A DNA stretch of 64,000 nt from positions 248,001-312,000 of the forward strand of contig NZ_JANTPU010000001.1 of NCBI RefSeq assembly GCF_024752025.1, in the 5' to 3' direction. The DNA is from Pseudidiomarina sp. CB1. GTDB lineage: Bacteria; Pseudomonadota; Gammaproteobacteria; Enterobacterales; Alteromonadaceae. Every line of letters begins with the position of its first letter. Position 1 is the stretch's first letter. The notes below the pieces were generated by a model that ran no database searches, was not told the origin of the DNA, and saw nothing but the letters and a program-made list of their open reading frames with translations. Below, piece after piece: positions 36,078-45,927 of the stretch. The translations under genes and the position numbers were made by a program.

Positions 36078-36252
36078 TCAAACCTGCCAACGCAACGAAT
36101 GCAAGTTAAGACGTTTGTTTCTTTGGTAAGGTTTATGCAGGTTGCGTGCCAACTAGTAAATAATTCCTAGTAAAACCCTAGAGTTATCGATTTTATTGGC
36201 TTGCAGAGGATCGTTTTGTTCGCGATTCATTTAGGTCGAAGAGAAAATAGGC

Positions 36253-36308
36253 ACAAAAAAAAGCACGCCGTGGCGTGCTTTTTACTAAACCTTAGCGAAT
36301 TTCGCTAA
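36253..36308 (-). terminator. gltA terminator with an extra hairpin before it
   Basis: Going downstream from gltA, a 7-bp hairpin (TTAGCGA, ATT, TCGCTAA at 36292-36308) comes first. Then comes a GC-rich hairpin of 7-9 bp (36261-36280, AAGCACGCC against GGCGTGCTT) followed by a run of T on the minus strand (36253-36262). The second is a strong intrinsic terminator for gltA; the flanking A and T runs also allow function on the plus strand. Confidence 0.85.
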
Positions 36309-36321
36309 TTCGGCGCTAGTG

Positions 36322-37602
36322 TTAACGCTTAATAGGTGTGAAGTCACGTTTCGCCTCACCAGTGTAAAGCTGACGTGGACGACCGATTTTCTGGTTCGCT
36401 TCACCCATCATTTCATGCCAGTGTGAAATCCAGCCAACGGTACGTGATAAAGCAAAGATCACGGTAAACATGTTGGTCGGAATGCCAATGGCTTTCAGAA
36501 TGATACCTGAATAGAAATCGACGTTCGGATACAGTTTCTTCTCAACGAAGTACGGGTCTTCTAACGCAATGCGTTCAAGTTCCATCGCCACGTCAAGCAA
36601 CGGATCGTCAATGTTCAACTCTTTGAGTACTTCGTGTGCACTTTCACGCATAACAGTCGCACGCGGGTCAAAGTTTTTGTAAACACGGTGACCAAACCCC
36701 ATCAGACGGAACGGGTCGTTCTTGTCTTTCGCTTTTTCGATGTACTTAGGAATGTTGTCGACCGAGCCGATTTCTTTCAACATGCGCAAACAAGCTTCGT
36801 TCGCGCCGCCATGGGCAGGTCCCCAAAGTGATGCAACACCCGCTGCAATACACGCATATGGGTTCGCGCCCGATGAACCTGCCAAACGAACCGTAGACGT
36901 TGAAGCATTCTGCTCATGATCAGCGTGCAACGTGAAAATACGGTCCATCGCTTTGGCGATGATAGGGTTCACTTTGTAATCTTCAGCCGGAACAGAGAAC
37001 ATCATATTTAAGAAGTTTTCTGAGTACGACAGATCGTTTTGTGGATAAACAAATGGCTGACCAATGCTAAATTTATAAGCCATGGCAGCAATGGTAGGCA
37101 TTTTCGCAATTAAGCGGTACGCACTACGTAAACGTTGTTTTTCATCATGGATATCAAGATCATCATGATAAAAAGAAGAGAGGGCACCGGTAACCGCACA
37201 GAGCATCGCCATTGGATGCGCGTCACGACGGAAACCATTAAAGAAATTGTGTAAACCTTGATGCACCATAGTGTGCTTGGTGATCGTGGCTTTAAAATTA
37301 TCATATTGCTCAGCTGTAGGAGCTTCACCGTGGAGCAGCATGTAACATACTTCGAGATAATCCGCTTGCGTAGCGAGCTGATCAATCGGATATCCGCGGT
37401 GCAGAAGGATGCCGTTTTCACCATCAATGTAGGTGATCTTTGATTCACATGAACCCGTTGCTAGAAAGCCTGGGTCGAAAGTGAAGAACCCGTGTTTTCC
37501 AAGAGTACGCACGTCAACTACATCATAGCCGGCTGTACCAGATAACACTGGTAATTCAATGGATTGGCCGTCAATCTGCAGGGTGGCTTTACGATCAGCC
37601 AT
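36322..37602 (-). CDS. gltA: Citrate synthase, type II
   Basis: 426 residues. Catalytic motifs: [20 protein letters not shown] and [10 protein letters not shown] with the active histidines, [13 protein letters not shown], and a C-terminal [13 protein letters not shown]. Length and N-terminal domain ([20 protein letters not shown]) fit the hexameric NADH-sensitive type of gammaproteobacteria. It joins acetyl-CoA to oxaloacetate at the entry of the TCA cycle. AAGGAG lies 8 bases before the ATG. It is divergent from sdhC, so TCA genes share one 478-bp control region. Confidence 0.96.
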   Translation of the reverse strand: MADRKATLQIDGQSIELPVLSGTAGYDVVDVRTLGKHGFFTFDPGFLATGSCESKITYIDGENGILLHRGYPIDQLATQADYLEVCYMLLHGEAPTAEQYDNFKATITKHTMVHQGLHNFFNGFRRDAHPMAMLCAVTGALSSFYHDDLDIHDEKQRLRSAYRLIAKMPTIAAMAYKFSIGQPFVYPQNDLSYSENFLNMMFSVPAEDYKVNPIIAKAMDRIFTLHADHEQNASTSTVRLAGSSGANPYACIAAGVASLWGPAHGGANEACLRMLKEIGSVDNIPKYIEKAKDKNDPFRLMGFGHRVYKNFDPRATVMRESAHEVLKELNIDDPLLDVAMELERIALEDPYFVEKKLYPNVDFYSGIILKAIGIPTNMFTVIFALSRTVGWISHWHEMMGEANQKIGRPRQLYTGEAKRDFTPIKR

Positions 37603-37652
37603 AAGGAAATCTCCTTGTTTTAATCTGCTTCATCACTAAAAAAGAGCGCTAG

Positions 37653-37682
37653 AATTTACTTGATCTTAACCGCCATTGTCAA
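37653..37682 (-). promoter_or_regulatory. gltA promoter
   Basis: On the minus strand a perfect -35 TTGACA (37677-37682) is followed after 18 bases by TAAATT (37653-37658), which matches four of six -10 positions. Transcription would start near 37646, about 44 bases before gltA. Confidence 0.62.
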
Positions 37683-37929
37683 TTCAAACGGCTGTTTAGT
37701 TCTGGGCAAAACCCCGATCAGCGTCAAGTAAAAGTGTCATTGTTACGCATCAGTATGGCATTTGGATGACAAAGTTGCGCGCTTTCGTCAATTCACTCGA
37801 AACGGTTATACGTTGGATCGTAACTTCTGTGTATACGACTAAGGTAGGGTTGCGACAAGAGCTGATTTCTTGTCTGTTGATCTAAAGCGAAAAAAATCAC
37901 GTTTTTCTTGGAAAGTCGGCGCTAGAGAA

Positions 37930-37958
37930 TTGTAATTCATTGCTATGGCTTATATACT
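37930..37958 (+). promoter_or_regulatory. sdhC promoter
   Basis: TTGTAA (37930-37935) is followed after 17 bases by TATACT (37953-37958), a five-of-six -10 match. The start would be near 37965, giving a leader of about 115 bases before sdhC. A second TATACT at 37990 lacks a -35 partner. Confidence 0.62.
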
Positions 37959-38080
37959 TTGGCGGCGATCTCACAGGGTCCTCTTACCGTATACTTTACA
38001 GTAATCCTAACAAGTAACAGGGCGAGGATGTTTGAAGTTCCGAGCATGTTAACAATGCTTTTCTGAAAGGCACAACAATC

Positions 38081-38455
38081 GTGAAAAAACAAAGACCTGT
38101 AAATTTAGACCTTACAACTATTAGTCTCCCCGCTGCGGGACTTAGTTCCATCTTGCACCGTGTTTCTGGCGTGATCATGTTGATCTCGATTGGTTTATTG
38201 GTGTGGGCATTGGCAACTTCACTGCAATCAGCCGAGGGCTTTGCAATGGTGCACGACCTGTTCACCAGCTTCATTGCTAAGTTTATCGCCTGGGGTATTT
38301 TAACTGCACTTGGTTATCACTTGCTGGCTGGCGTACGCCATATGTTTATGGATATGGGCTACTTTGAAGAGCTCAACTCTGGCCGTATCAGTGCGTACAT
38401 CGTATTTGTACTCGCTATCGTACTTTCAGCTTTAGCAGGGGTGTGGTTATGGTAA
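38081..38455 (+). CDS. sdhC: Succinate dehydrogenase cytochrome b556 subunit
   Basis: 124 residues from a GTG (AAAGG 11 bases upstream). N-terminal KQRPVNLDLTTISLPAAGLS and SSILHRVSG are the quinone-site signature; three transmembrane helices; GYHLLAGVRHMFMDMG carries the haem-ligand histidine. It anchors SdhAB in the inner membrane with SdhD. First gene of sdhCDAB; its end overlaps sdhD by 7 bp. Confidence 0.95.
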   Translation: MKKQRPVNLDLTTISLPAAGLSSILHRVSGVIMLISIGLLVWALATSLQSAEGFAMVHDLFTSFIAKFIAWGILTALGYHLLAGVRHMFMDMGYFEELNSGRISAYIVFVLAIVLSALAGVWLW

Positions 38456-38805
38456 AAGTAGCTTCAACATTTGGCCGTAGCGGAACCCATGACTTTATCC
38501 TGCTACGCGCATCAGCCATCATCATGGCTTTGTACGCCATCTTCATGGTGAGCTTCTTGGTTTCAGCAGAAACTGTGAACTATGCCGTGTGGACAAACTT
38601 GTTCGCAAACTTAGGTATGAAGATCTTCACTATGTTGGCGTTAACCTCAGTTCTTATCCACGGCTGGATTGGTATCTGGCAGGTATTGACTGATTACGTC
38701 AAAAATTCTGGCTTACGAGCTTTCATTCAATTCGTTGTAAGTGTTGCACTTATCGTGTACTGGCTGGCTGGCCTACTCGTAGTGTGGCCTGTGGAGGGTG
38801 TGTAA
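38449..38805 (+). CDS. sdhD: Succinate dehydrogenase membrane anchor subunit
   Basis: 118 residues from the ATG at 38449, chosen because MVKVASTFGRSGTHDFILLR lines up with the E. coli SdhD start and AGGGG lies upstream; a GTG six bases earlier is less likely. Three helices; LIHGWIGIWQVLTDYVK is the conserved helix II with the haem and quinone residues. It sits directly against sdhA (stop and GTG adjacent). Confidence 0.95.
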   Translation: MVKVASTFGRSGTHDFILLRASAIIMALYAIFMVSFLVSAETVNYAVWTNLFANLGMKIFTMLALTSVLIHGWIGIWQVLTDYVKNSGLRAFIQFVVSVALIVYWLAGLLVVWPVEGV

Positions 38806-40572
38806 GTGAGCGTACAAACTCTTGAATTTGATGCAGTAGTCATTGGTGCCGGCGGCGCAGGTATGCGCGCAGCACTACAAATTTCTCAGTCAGGCATGAC
38901 CTGTGCACTGATGTCGAAAGTTTTCCCAACGCGTTCGCACACCGTATCTGCGCAAGGTGGTATCACCGTTGCATTGGGTAACGCGCACGAAGATAACTGG
39001 GAATGGCACATGTTCGATACCGTGAAAGGTTCGGACTACATCGGTGACCAAGACGCTATCGAGTACATGTGCAAAACCGGTCCAGAAGCGATTTTGGAAC
39101 TGGAAAACATGGGCTTGCCATTCTCACGTTTTGAGAACGGTAAAGTTTATCAGCGTCCATTCGGTGGTCAGTCGAAATCATTTGGTGGCGAACAAGCCGC
39201 GCGTACAGCTGCAGCAGCGGACCGTACAGGCCACGCATTGTTGCACTTGTTGTACCAGCAAAACGTCAAGAACAAGACCACCGTATTCTCGGAGTGGTAC
39301 GCGCTTGACCTTGTGAAGAACCAAGACGGTGCAGTGGTTGGTGTAACGACCCTGAACATCGAAACCGGTGAAATCTTCTACGTAAAAGCCAAAGCCGTAG
39401 TGCTTGCAACGGGTGGTGCAGGCCGTATCTACGCCTCAACTACCAACGCTCACATCAACACTGGTGACGGCGTTGGCATGGCGTTGCGTGCAGGGGTTCC
39501 GGTGCAAGATATGGAAATGTGGCAGTTCCACCCAACCGGTATTGCCGGTGCAGGTACCTTGGTAACCGAGGGTTGCCGTGGTGAAGGTGGTTATCTGTTG
39601 AACAAAGACGGTGAGCGCTTTATGGAGCGCTACGCACCGAATGCCAAAGACTTAGCATCGCGTGACGTTGTTGCACGCTCAATGATGACTGAAATCCGCG
39701 AAGGCCGCGGCTGTGATGGTCCTTTAGGTCCACACTTGAAACTGAAGCTTGATCACTTGGGGCGTGAAGTTCTCGAGAGTCGCTTGCCAGGCGTGTGTGA
39801 CTTGGCGAAAACCTTCGCTCACGTTGATCCAGCGGAAGAGCCAATTCCAGTTATCCCAACTTGTCACTACATGATGGGCGGTATCCCAACTGACGTGAAC
39901 GGCCAAGCATTACAAATCGATGCCGACGGTAAAACGTCGCCGATTCAAGGCTTGTTCGCTTGTGGTGAAATCGCTTGTGTATCTGTGCACGGTGCGAACC
40001 GCTTGGGCGGTAACTCACTACTTGATTTGGTGGTGTTCGGTCGTGCGACAGGCTTGCACTTGGGCGATGCTTTGGCAGCCAATACCGAAGCACGTGAAGC
40101 AAGTCAAAGCGACATCGACGCAGCTTTAGCGCGCGTTAACCGTTGGGAAAGCAATAAAGACGGTGAAGACCCAGTACAAATTAAGAAAGACTTGCAGAAG
40201 TGTATGCAGTTGAACTTCTCGGTCTTCCGTGAAGGCGAAGCGATGAAAGAAGGCTTGGCGGAGCTTAAAGAAATCCGTGAGCGCTTGAAGAACGCGCGTC
40301 TTGATGACACCAGTGCTGAGTTCAACACCCAGCGTATCGAGTGCTTAGAACTTGATAACCTGATGGAAACCGCTTATTCAACAGCTGTTTCTGCGAACTT
40401 CCGTACGGAAAGCCGTGGCGCACACAGCCGTGCTGACTACCCAGATCGTGATGACGAAAACTGGTTGGTACACAGTGTTTATCGTCCGGAAACGGAAGAG
40501 ATGCTGAAGCGCGAAGTGAACATGCAGCCGAAGCTACGTGAAGCATTCCCGCCAAAAGCGCGGACTTACTAA
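38806..40572 (+). CDS. sdhA: Succinate dehydrogenase flavoprotein subunit
   Basis: 588 residues from a GTG. FAD motif [31 protein letters not shown] with the histidine that carries covalent FAD; substrate-site stretches such as [20 protein letters not shown] and [17 protein letters not shown]-terminal [14 protein letters not shown] is typical. It oxidises succinate to fumarate and passes electrons to SdhB. Confidence 0.97.
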   Translation: MSVQTLEFDAVVIGAGGAGMRAALQISQSGMTCALMSKVFPTRSHTVSAQGGITVALGNAHEDNWEWHMFDTVKGSDYIGDQDAIEYMCKTGPEAILELENMGLPFSRFENGKVYQRPFGGQSKSFGGEQAARTAAAADRTGHALLHLLYQQNVKNKTTVFSEWYALDLVKNQDGAVVGVTTLNIETGEIFYVKAKAVVLATGGAGRIYASTTNAHINTGDGVGMALRAGVPVQDMEMWQFHPTGIAGAGTLVTEGCRGEGGYLLNKDGERFMERYAPNAKDLASRDVVARSMMTEIREGRGCDGPLGPHLKLKLDHLGREVLESRLPGVCDLAKTFAHVDPAEEPIPVIPTCHYMMGGIPTDVNGQALQIDADGKTSPIQGLFACGEIACVSVHGANRLGGNSLLDLVVFGRATGLHLGDALAANTEAREASQSDIDAALARVNRWESNKDGEDPVQIKKDLQKCMQLNFSVFREGEAMKEGLAELKEIRERLKNARLDDTSAEFNTQRIECLELDNLMETAYSTAVSANFRTESRGAHSRADYPDRDDENWLVHSVYRPETEEMLKREVNMQPKLREAFPPKARTY

Positions 40573-40587
40573 GGTTAGGTGACAACG

Positions 40588-41301
40588 ATGAAGAAGTTGA
40601 GTATTTCAGTTTATCGTTACAACCCGGATGTTGATAACGCACCTTATATGAAGGATTACACCCTCGAAATCGAGGATAATCAGGACATGATGGTGCTGGA
40701 CTTGCTGTTAAAATTGAAAGAGCAAGATCCAACGTTAGCATTCCGTCGCTCATGCCGTGAGGGTGTGTGTGGTTCTGACGGTTTGAACATGAACGGTAAG
40801 AATGGTTTGGCTTGTATCACGCCAATGTCTGCGTTGAAAGGCAGCAAAATCGTGATTCGTCCACTGCCTGGTTTACCCGTCATTCGTGATTTGATTGTAG
40901 ACATGACGCAGTTCTACAAGCAGTACGAAAAGATCAAACCGTACTTGATTAATGACGACAAAACGCCGCCAGCGCGTGAGCGTCTGCAATCGCCTGAAGA
41001 GCGAGCCAAATTGGACGGTTTGTACGAGTGTATTCTTTGTGCTTGCTGTTCGACGTCGTGCCCATCGTTCTGGTGGAACCCGGACAAATTCATCGGCCCT
41101 GCCGGTTTGTTGCACGCTTATCGTTTCTTAATTGATAGTCGTGACACCGCTACCGAAGAGCGCCTTGATGACTTAGACGACGCATTTAGTGTTTTCCGTT
41201 GTCACGGCATCATGAACTGCGTGAACGTTTGCCCGAAAGGTTTGAACCCAACAAAGGCTATTGGACACATCAAATCCATGCTATTAAGTCGCGCGATTTA
41301 A
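40588..41301 (+). CDS. sdhB: Succinate dehydrogenase iron-sulphur subunit
   Basis: 237 residues from the ATG at 40588 (AGG 8 bases upstream; the GTG nine bases earlier would add three residues). Clusters: [2Fe-2S] SCREGVCGSDGLNMNGK with a later Cys, [4Fe-4S] CILCACCSTSCPS, [3Fe-4S] CHGIMNCVNVCPKG. All cysteines are present. The C-terminus LNPTKAIGHIKSMLLSRAI matches E. coli. Confidence 0.97.
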   Translation: MKKLSISVYRYNPDVDNAPYMKDYTLEIEDNQDMMVLDLLLKLKEQDPTLAFRRSCREGVCGSDGLNMNGKNGLACITPMSALKGSKIVIRPLPGLPVIRDLIVDMTQFYKQYEKIKPYLINDDKTPPARERLQSPEERAKLDGLYECILCACCSTSCPSFWWNPDKFIGPAGLLHAYRFLIDSRDTATEERLDDLDDAFSVFRCHGIMNCVNVCPKGLNPTKAIGHIKSMLLSRAI

Positions 41302-41344
41302 TACTATCGCGTTGATTTGCTATAGTAATGGCCGAGCTGTATCG

Positions 41345-41377
41345 AAATAGCCATCCAGCTTGGATGGCTATTTTTTT
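41345..41377 (+). terminator. Intrinsic terminator between sdhB and sucA
   Basis: A 13-bp perfect stem (AAATAGCCATCCA, loop GCT, TGGATGGCTATTT) is followed by a T-run (to 41377), 25 bases before the sucA start. It is strong enough to end or attenuate the sdh transcript, so sucAB either relies on read-through or on a promoter in the roughly 100-base gap, where TATAGT at 41321-41326 is a possible -10. Confidence 0.85.
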
Positions 41378-41402
41378 ATAAAACGAGTGTGAAGGAACAG
41401 CG

Positions 41403-44210
41403 ATGCAAGATGGCGTAATGCAAGCCTGGCTTGAATCCTCCCACCTAGCTGGTGGTAACATGGCGTACGTTGAGGAACTCTTTGAGTTATACCTCGACGA
41501 TCCGACTGCTGTTGGTGATGAATGGCGAAGTTTCTTCGACCAGTTGCCGCGTGAAGGTAGCGGCCATGACACCAAGCACAGTGAAATTCGTGAGCAATTC
41601 CGTACCCTTGCTAAGAACAAGTTAAAGCAATCGGGTACTGTCGTTGCAGGTGCCCCTGATCAGAAACAAGTACGCGTACTGCAACTGATCAATGCCTACC
41701 GATTCCGTGGTCATCAACACGCGAACCTTGATCCGCTCGATTTATGGAAGCAGGAACAGGTTCCGGATTTATCACTTGAGCACCACGAGCTCTCGAAAGA
41801 CGATTTCGATAAAGAGTTTAACGTGGGGTCGCTGGCGGTAGGTCAAGAGACCATGAAGCTTGGTGAAATCCACCAGTTGCTCGAGCAAATTTATTGTGGC
41901 TCGATTGGCGCTGAGTACATGCACATTGTTTCGACCGAAGAGAAACGTTGGATTCAGCAACGTCTTGAAGGTGTGCGTGGGCGTCCAGAGTTCAAATCTG
42001 AGCAGCAAAAGAAAATTCTGAAAGAAATGATTGCGGCAGACGGCCTTGAAAAATATTTGGGCTCTAAGTTCCCCGGTGCCAAGCGATTCTCATTGGAAGG
42101 CGGAGATAGCCTTATTCCAATGTTGAAAGCCTTAATCAGCCGTGCGGGCGAGCAGGGCACTAAAGAAGCCGTGATCGGTATGGCCCACCGTGGCCGTCTG
42201 AACGTTTTGGTCAACGTGCTTGGTAAGAAGCCGCAAGACCTGTTCGACGAGTTCGCCGGTAAGCATGCAGCGAGTAAAGGCTCAGGCGACGTGAAGTACC
42301 ACATGGGCTTCTCATCGGACTTCGCTACTCCAGGTGGTGATGTGCACCTAGCGCTAGCATTCAACCCGTCGCATCTCGAAATTGTGAACCCAGTGGTTAT
42401 GGGCTCAGTGCGAGCGCGTATGGACCGCTTGGGTGACAAAGACGGTTCGAAAGTGTTGCCTATTACGATTCACGGCGACTCGGCGATTGCCGGCCAAGGT
42501 ATCGTGCAAGAAACCTTTAATATGTCGCAAACGCGTGGATTCCAGTGCGGCGGTTCGATTCGTATCGTGGTGAATAACCAAGTTGGCTTTACCACGTCGA
42601 AGCGCGAAGACACGCGCTCAACGCAGTACTGTACCGACATCGCGAAAATGGTGCAGGCGCCGATTTTCCACGTGAATGCAGACGATCCAGAAGCCGTGGT
42701 ATTTGTGACACAGTTGGCTATTGACTTCCGCAACGAATTCAAACGTGACGTCATGATTGATTTGGTTTGTTATCGTCGCCACGGCCATAACGAAGCTGAT
42801 GAGCCAAGTGCTACGCAGCCCGTTATGTATGCAAAAGTTAAAAAACATCCTGTCGCTCGTAGTATCTACGCGAAACGCCTTGCTGATGCAGGCGTGATTG
42901 ATAGTGATGCCGAAGACAGCTTTGTAAGCGACTACCGTGATCAGCTCGACAAGGGCGAAATCGTTGTCGATGAATGGCGTGAAATGAAAGCGCACTCGAG
43001 TGATTGGTCGCAGTACATCGGTAACGAATGGGATGTCGAGTACGACGCGAAGATTAGTAAAGCTCAGCTTGAAGAGATTGGCACCGCAATGAGCACGGTC
43101 CCAGAAGACCACAAGCTACATTCGCGCGTCAAAAAAGTGTACGACGAGCGTCTGAAAATGGCAAAAGGCGAGAAGAAAGCCGATTGGGGCTTCGCAGAAA
43201 CCTTAGCTTATGCAACCTTGGTTGATCAGGGCGTGCGCATTCGTATGACTGGTCAAGATAGTGGGCGTGGTACCTTCTTCCATCGTCACGCAGTTTTGCA
43301 CAATCAAAAGGACGCCTCGACCTACATGCCGTTGAATCATATTCGTGAAGGCCAAGGCCCGATCGAAATTTTCGACTCGGTATTGTCGGAAGCGGCCGTA
43401 GTGGCGTTTGAATACGGTTATGCGACCGCTGAACCGAAAGCACTCGTGTTATGGGAAGCCCAGTTCGGTGACTTCGTAAACGGTGCGCAAGTGGTGATTG
43501 ACCAGTTCTTAAGCTCGGGCGAACAAAAGTGGGGCCGTTTATGCGGCTTGACGCTGTTGTTGCCGCACGGCTATGAAGGCCAAGGACCAGAGCATAGTTC
43601 AGCTCGTCTTGAGCGCTTCTTGCAGCTGTCGGCCGACCACAACTGGTCAGTCTGTGTACCGACGACGCCAGCACAAGTATTCCACATGTTGCGTCGCCAG
43701 CAGCTGCGTCCGGTACGTCGCCCGTTGATCGTGATGACACCGAAGTCGTTACTGCGCCATCCGTTGGCTGTCTCCGAGTTGGATGAAATGACCGATGGCG
43801 TGTTCCAAAATGCGATTGGTGAAATCGATAAATTGGACGCGAAGAAAGTCAAACGCGTGATATTCTGCTCAGGCAAGGTTTACTACGACCTGTTGAAAGA
43901 GCGCCGTGAGCGCGAACAAACAGACGTTGCTATTATTCGGATTGAGCAGTTGTATCCGTTCCCAGCCGAAGAAGTGGCTGAGATCTTGAAAGAATACAAG
44001 CATGTGAAAGATTTTGTTTGGTGCCAAGAAGAACCGCAAAACCAAGGTGCCTGGTATAGCAGCCAGCATCATTTCAGAGCGGCGATTCCAAAAGGCGCAG
44101 ACTTAACTTATGCAGGTCGCGAAGCTTCGGCTGCACCGGCAGTCGGTTATTTGTCTGAGCATAACAAACAGCAGCAAAAATTAGTCGATGACGCGCTAAC
44201 CATTAAATAG
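41403..44210 (+). CDS. sucA: 2-oxoglutarate dehydrogenase E1 component
   Basis: 935 residues. N-terminal E2-binding segment (MQDGVMQAWLESSHLAGGN) with DPTAVGDEWRSFFDQLP; thiamine diphosphate region GMAHRGRLNVLVNVLGK, GDSAIAGQGIVQE and RRHGHNEADEPSATQP; transketolase-like C-terminal half (GTFFHRHAVLHNQK, LPHGYEGQGPEHSSARLERF). It decarboxylates 2-oxoglutarate and loads the succinyl group on SucB lipoyl arms. GAAGGA lies before the ATG. It is 13 bases from sucB. Confidence 0.97.
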   Translation: MQDGVMQAWLESSHLAGGNMAYVEELFELYLDDPTAVGDEWRSFFDQLPREGSGHDTKHSEIREQFRTLAKNKLKQSGTVVAGAPDQKQVRVLQLINAYRFRGHQHANLDPLDLWKQEQVPDLSLEHHELSKDDFDKEFNVGSLAVGQETMKLGEIHQLLEQIYCGSIGAEYMHIVSTEEKRWIQQRLEGVRGRPEFKSEQQKKILKEMIAADGLEKYLGSKFPGAKRFSLEGGDSLIPMLKALISRAGEQGTKEAVIGMAHRGRLNVLVNVLGKKPQDLFDEFAGKHAASKGSGDVKYHMGFSSDFATPGGDVHLALAFNPSHLEIVNPVVMGSVRARMDRLGDKDGSKVLPITIHGDSAIAGQGIVQETFNMSQTRGFQCGGSIRIVVNNQVGFTTSKREDTRSTQYCTDIAKMVQAPIFHVNADDPEAVVFVTQLAIDFRNEFKRDVMIDLVCYRRHGHNEADEPSATQPVMYAKVKKHPVARSIYAKRLADAGVIDSDAEDSFVSDYRDQLDKGEIVVDEWREMKAHSSDWSQYIGNEWDVEYDAKISKAQLEEIGTAMSTVPEDHKLHSRVKKVYDERLKMAKGEKKADWGFAETLAYATLVDQGVRIRMTGQDSGRGTFFHRHAVLHNQKDASTYMPLNHIREGQGPIEIFDSVLSEAAVVAFEYGYATAEPKALVLWEAQFGDFVNGAQVVIDQFLSSGEQKWGRLCGLTLLLPHGYEGQGPEHSSARLERFLQLSADHNWSVCVPTTPAQVFHMLRRQQLRPVRRPLIVMTPKSLLRHPLAVSELDEMTDGVFQNAIGEIDKLDAKKVKRVIFCSGKVYYDLLKERREREQTDVAIIRIEQLYPFPAEEVAEILKEYKHVKDFVWCQEEPQNQGAWYSSQHHFRAAIPKGADLTYAGREASAAPAVGYLSEHNKQQQKLVDDALTIK

Positions 44211-44223
44211 GTGATAATTGACC

Positions 44224-45789
44224 ATGGCTATTGATATTAAAGTTCCACAACTCCCTGAATCTGTTGCAGATGCAACAGTCGCTACTTGGCACGTTAAGCC
44301 AGGTGACAAAGTGTCGCGCGATCAAAATCTGGTCGATATCGAAACCGACAAGGTTGTCCTTGAAGTTGTTGCGCCAGAAGACGGTGAAATCGGCGAAATT
44401 ATCGCTGAAGAAGGCGCAACCGTTGGCGCTGATGAAGTGATTGGTAAAATCGTAGCCCGCAGTTCTACTGCGGGGGATGCCGACGATTCGAAAAAGTCAG
44501 AATCTGCAGATAAGTCGGACGACAAAAAATCTGACGCCAAGAAAGACGAAAAACCAGCAGCCAAATCAGGCAGCGGCGAAAAACTTGAAGTTAAAGTTCC
44601 GCAACTGCCAGAGTCTGTAGCTGACGCCACCATCGCTGCATGGCACGTGAAAGCCGGCGAGAAAGTCACCCGCGATCAGAACCTTGTTGACATCGAAACC
44701 GATAAAGTAGTGCTTGAAGTTGTGGCTCCTGCCGACGGCGTACTTGCTGAAATTAAGCAAGAAGAAGGCGCGACTGTGGGTGCTGATGACGTCATCGGCA
44801 TCGTTGAAGGCGGCGCAGGTGGTGACGACGTAGCCCGTAGTTCTACTACGGGGAATGACGAATCTACAGATAAAGCTGATTCGGCAAGCGACGAAGACAG
44901 CGAAGTAGCAGGCCCAGCCGTACGTCGTTTACTGGCGGAGCACGATTTGAAAGCGTCTGACGTCAAAGGCACCGGTAAAGGCGGTCGTGTCACCAAAGAA
45001 GACGTTGAGAAGCACGTTAAAGAAGGTGGTAAGAAAGCAGCGCCTGCAGCAGCGAAGAGCGAAAGCAGCGCACCAGCAACCGCTGGCGACCGTGACCAGA
45101 AACGTGTACCTATGACACGCCTGCGTAAGACGATCGCCAAGCGTTTGCTTGAAGCGAAAAACGCGACGGCCATGTTGACCACCTTTAACGAAGTCAACAT
45201 GAAGCCGATCATGGATTTGCGTAAGAAGTACAAAGACGAATTCGAGAAGCGTCATGACACGCGTCTAGGCTTCATGGGCTTCTACGTGAAGGCGGTGACC
45301 GAAGCGTTGAAACGCTTCCCAGAAGTGAATGCGTCCATTGACGGTGATGACATTGTTTATCACAACTACTTTGACATCAGCATTGCCGTGTCAACACCAC
45401 GTGGCTTGGTAACTCCGGTCTTGCGTGATACCGACAAAATGAGCATTGCGGAAATCGAAAATGGCATTCGTGACCTCGCTATCAAAGGTCGTGACGGTAA
45501 GTTGACCATGGACGATATGCAAGGTGGTAACTTCACCATTACCAACGGTGGTGTGTTCGGTTCACTGTTGTCGACGCCAATCTTGAATCCACCGCAAAGC
45601 GCTATCTTGGGAATGCATAAAATCCAAGATCGCCCAATGGCGGTCGACGGTAAAGTCGAAATCTTGCCGATGATGTACTTAGCATTGTCGTACGACCACC
45701 GCATTATCGATGGTAAAGAATCGGTAGGCTTCTTGGTCACTATCAAAGAGTTACTGGAAGATCCACAACGTCTGTTGTTGGACATCTAA
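44224..45789 (+). CDS. sucB: 2-oxoglutarate dehydrogenase E2 with two lipoyl domains
   Basis: 521 residues from the ATG at 44224, against about 405 in E. coli SucB. Two lipoyl domains, about 1-77 and 121-197, are highly similar (each with [12 protein letters not shown] and [14 protein letters not shown], where K is lipoylated). Each is followed by an acidic and lysine-rich linker that starts with a REP-encoded V-A-R-S-S-T-x-G (77-84 and 203-210). The E1/E3-binding domain is near 235-270 ([20 protein letters not shown]). The catalytic domain ends with [13 protein letters not shown] (HxxxDG). It passes succinyl to CoA. No E3 (lpd) gene is in the window. The extra lipoyl domain looks like a recent internal duplication. 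Confidence 0.95.
   Translation: MAIDIKVPQLPESVADATVATWHVKPGDKVSRDQNLVDIETDKVVLEVVAPEDGEIGEIIAEEGATVGADEVIGKIVARSSTAGDADDSKKSESADKSDDKKSDAKKDEKPAAKSGSGEKLEVKVPQLPESVADATIAAWHVKAGEKVTRDQNLVDIETDKVVLEVVAPADGVLAEIKQEEGATVGADDVIGIVEGGAGGDDVARSSTTGNDESTDKADSASDEDSEVAGPAVRRLLAEHDLKASDVKGTGKGGRVTKEDVEKHVKEGGKKAAPAAAKSESSAPATAGDRDQKRVPMTRLRKTIAKRLLEAKNATAMLTTFNEVNMKPIMDLRKKYKDEFEKRHDTRLGFMGFYVKAVTEALKRFPEVNASIDGDDIVYHNYFDISIAVSTPRGLVTPVLRDTDKMSIAEIENGIRDLAIKGRDGKLTMDDMQGGNFTITNGGVFGSLLSTPILNPPQSAILGMHKIQDRPMAVDGKVEILPMMYLALSYDHRIIDGKESVGFLVTIKELLEDPQRLLLDI
44452..44474 (+). repeat. REP-like palindrome inside sucB, copy 1
   Basis: GTAG head (44452-44455), then stem CCCGCAGT, loop TCT, ACTGCGGG (44456-44474). 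Read in frame it gives V-A-R-S-S-T-A-G at residues 77-84, just after the first lipoyl domain. Compared with the other copies, one stem pair is C-G in place of T-A, changed on both arms. Confidence 0.68.
44830..44852 (+). repeat. REP-like palindrome inside sucB, copy 2
   Basis: GTAG head (44830-44833), then stem CCCGTAGT, loop TCT, ACTACGGG (44834-44852). It is in the same reading phase as copy 1 and gives V-A-R-S-S-T-T-G at residues 203-210, after the second lipoyl domain. The stem is perfect. Confidence 0.68.
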
Positions 45790-45798
45790 CAGAAGTAA

Positions 45799-45841
45799 AG
45801 CCGCATGTAGCATGCCATTTGCACATGCGGCTGTCTTTTTT
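45799..45841 (+). terminator. Intrinsic terminator after sucB
   Basis: Stem AGCCGCATGT (45799-45808) pairs with ACATGCGGCT (45823-45832) around a 14-base loop, followed by GTC and a T-run to 45841. It should end or attenuate the sucAB transcript ahead of sucCD. Confidence 0.85.
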
Positions 45842-45879
45842 GCGCGCAAAACTGTAAAATACGCGCGAAATTTTCGGGT

Positions 45880-45900
45880 AAGCAGCACTAAGCTGCTTTT
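45880..45900 (+). terminator. Second, weaker hairpin before sucC
   Basis: AAGCAGC, loop ACTAA, GCTGCTT (45880-45898), then TT, GTTGTTC. It resembles a short terminator 30 bases before sucC. Two stacked hairpins in one 138-base gap suggest attenuation or processing between sucB and sucC. Confidence 0.55.
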
Positions 45901-45927
45901 GTTGTTCAAACGAATCGGAAGATCATC

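Larger units (their letters stand above)
36007..36321. other. 315-base intergenic region between RND operon and gltA
   Basis: It holds a GTTCG-rich stretch (36020-36055), one REP-like palindrome (36055-36077), inverted arms AACCTGC (36081-36087) and GCAGGTT (36137-36143) of unknown role, and the gltA terminator with a second hairpin. The RND operon promoter must lie here, but no convincing -35/-10 pair was found. No small gene with a good start was seen. Confidence 0.6.
37603..38080. other. 478-base divergent control region between gltA and sdhC
   Basis: It contains a candidate promoter on each side (separate entries), an A-rich stretch at about 37888-37898, and a small hairpin AGCAT/ATGCT at about 38043-38059 in the sdh leader. 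No coding frame was found. Global regulators such as ArcA or Crp would be expected here, but no site could be assigned with confidence. Confidence 0.6.

Noticed and set aside
43129-43740. Long antisense open frames in sucA, sucB (44676-45233) and the RND gene (33228-33740)
   Set aside because: They lie wholly inside strongly conserved genes in other frames, are rich in Arg/Ser or low complexity, have no ribosome site and match no family. They are shadows of codon bias.
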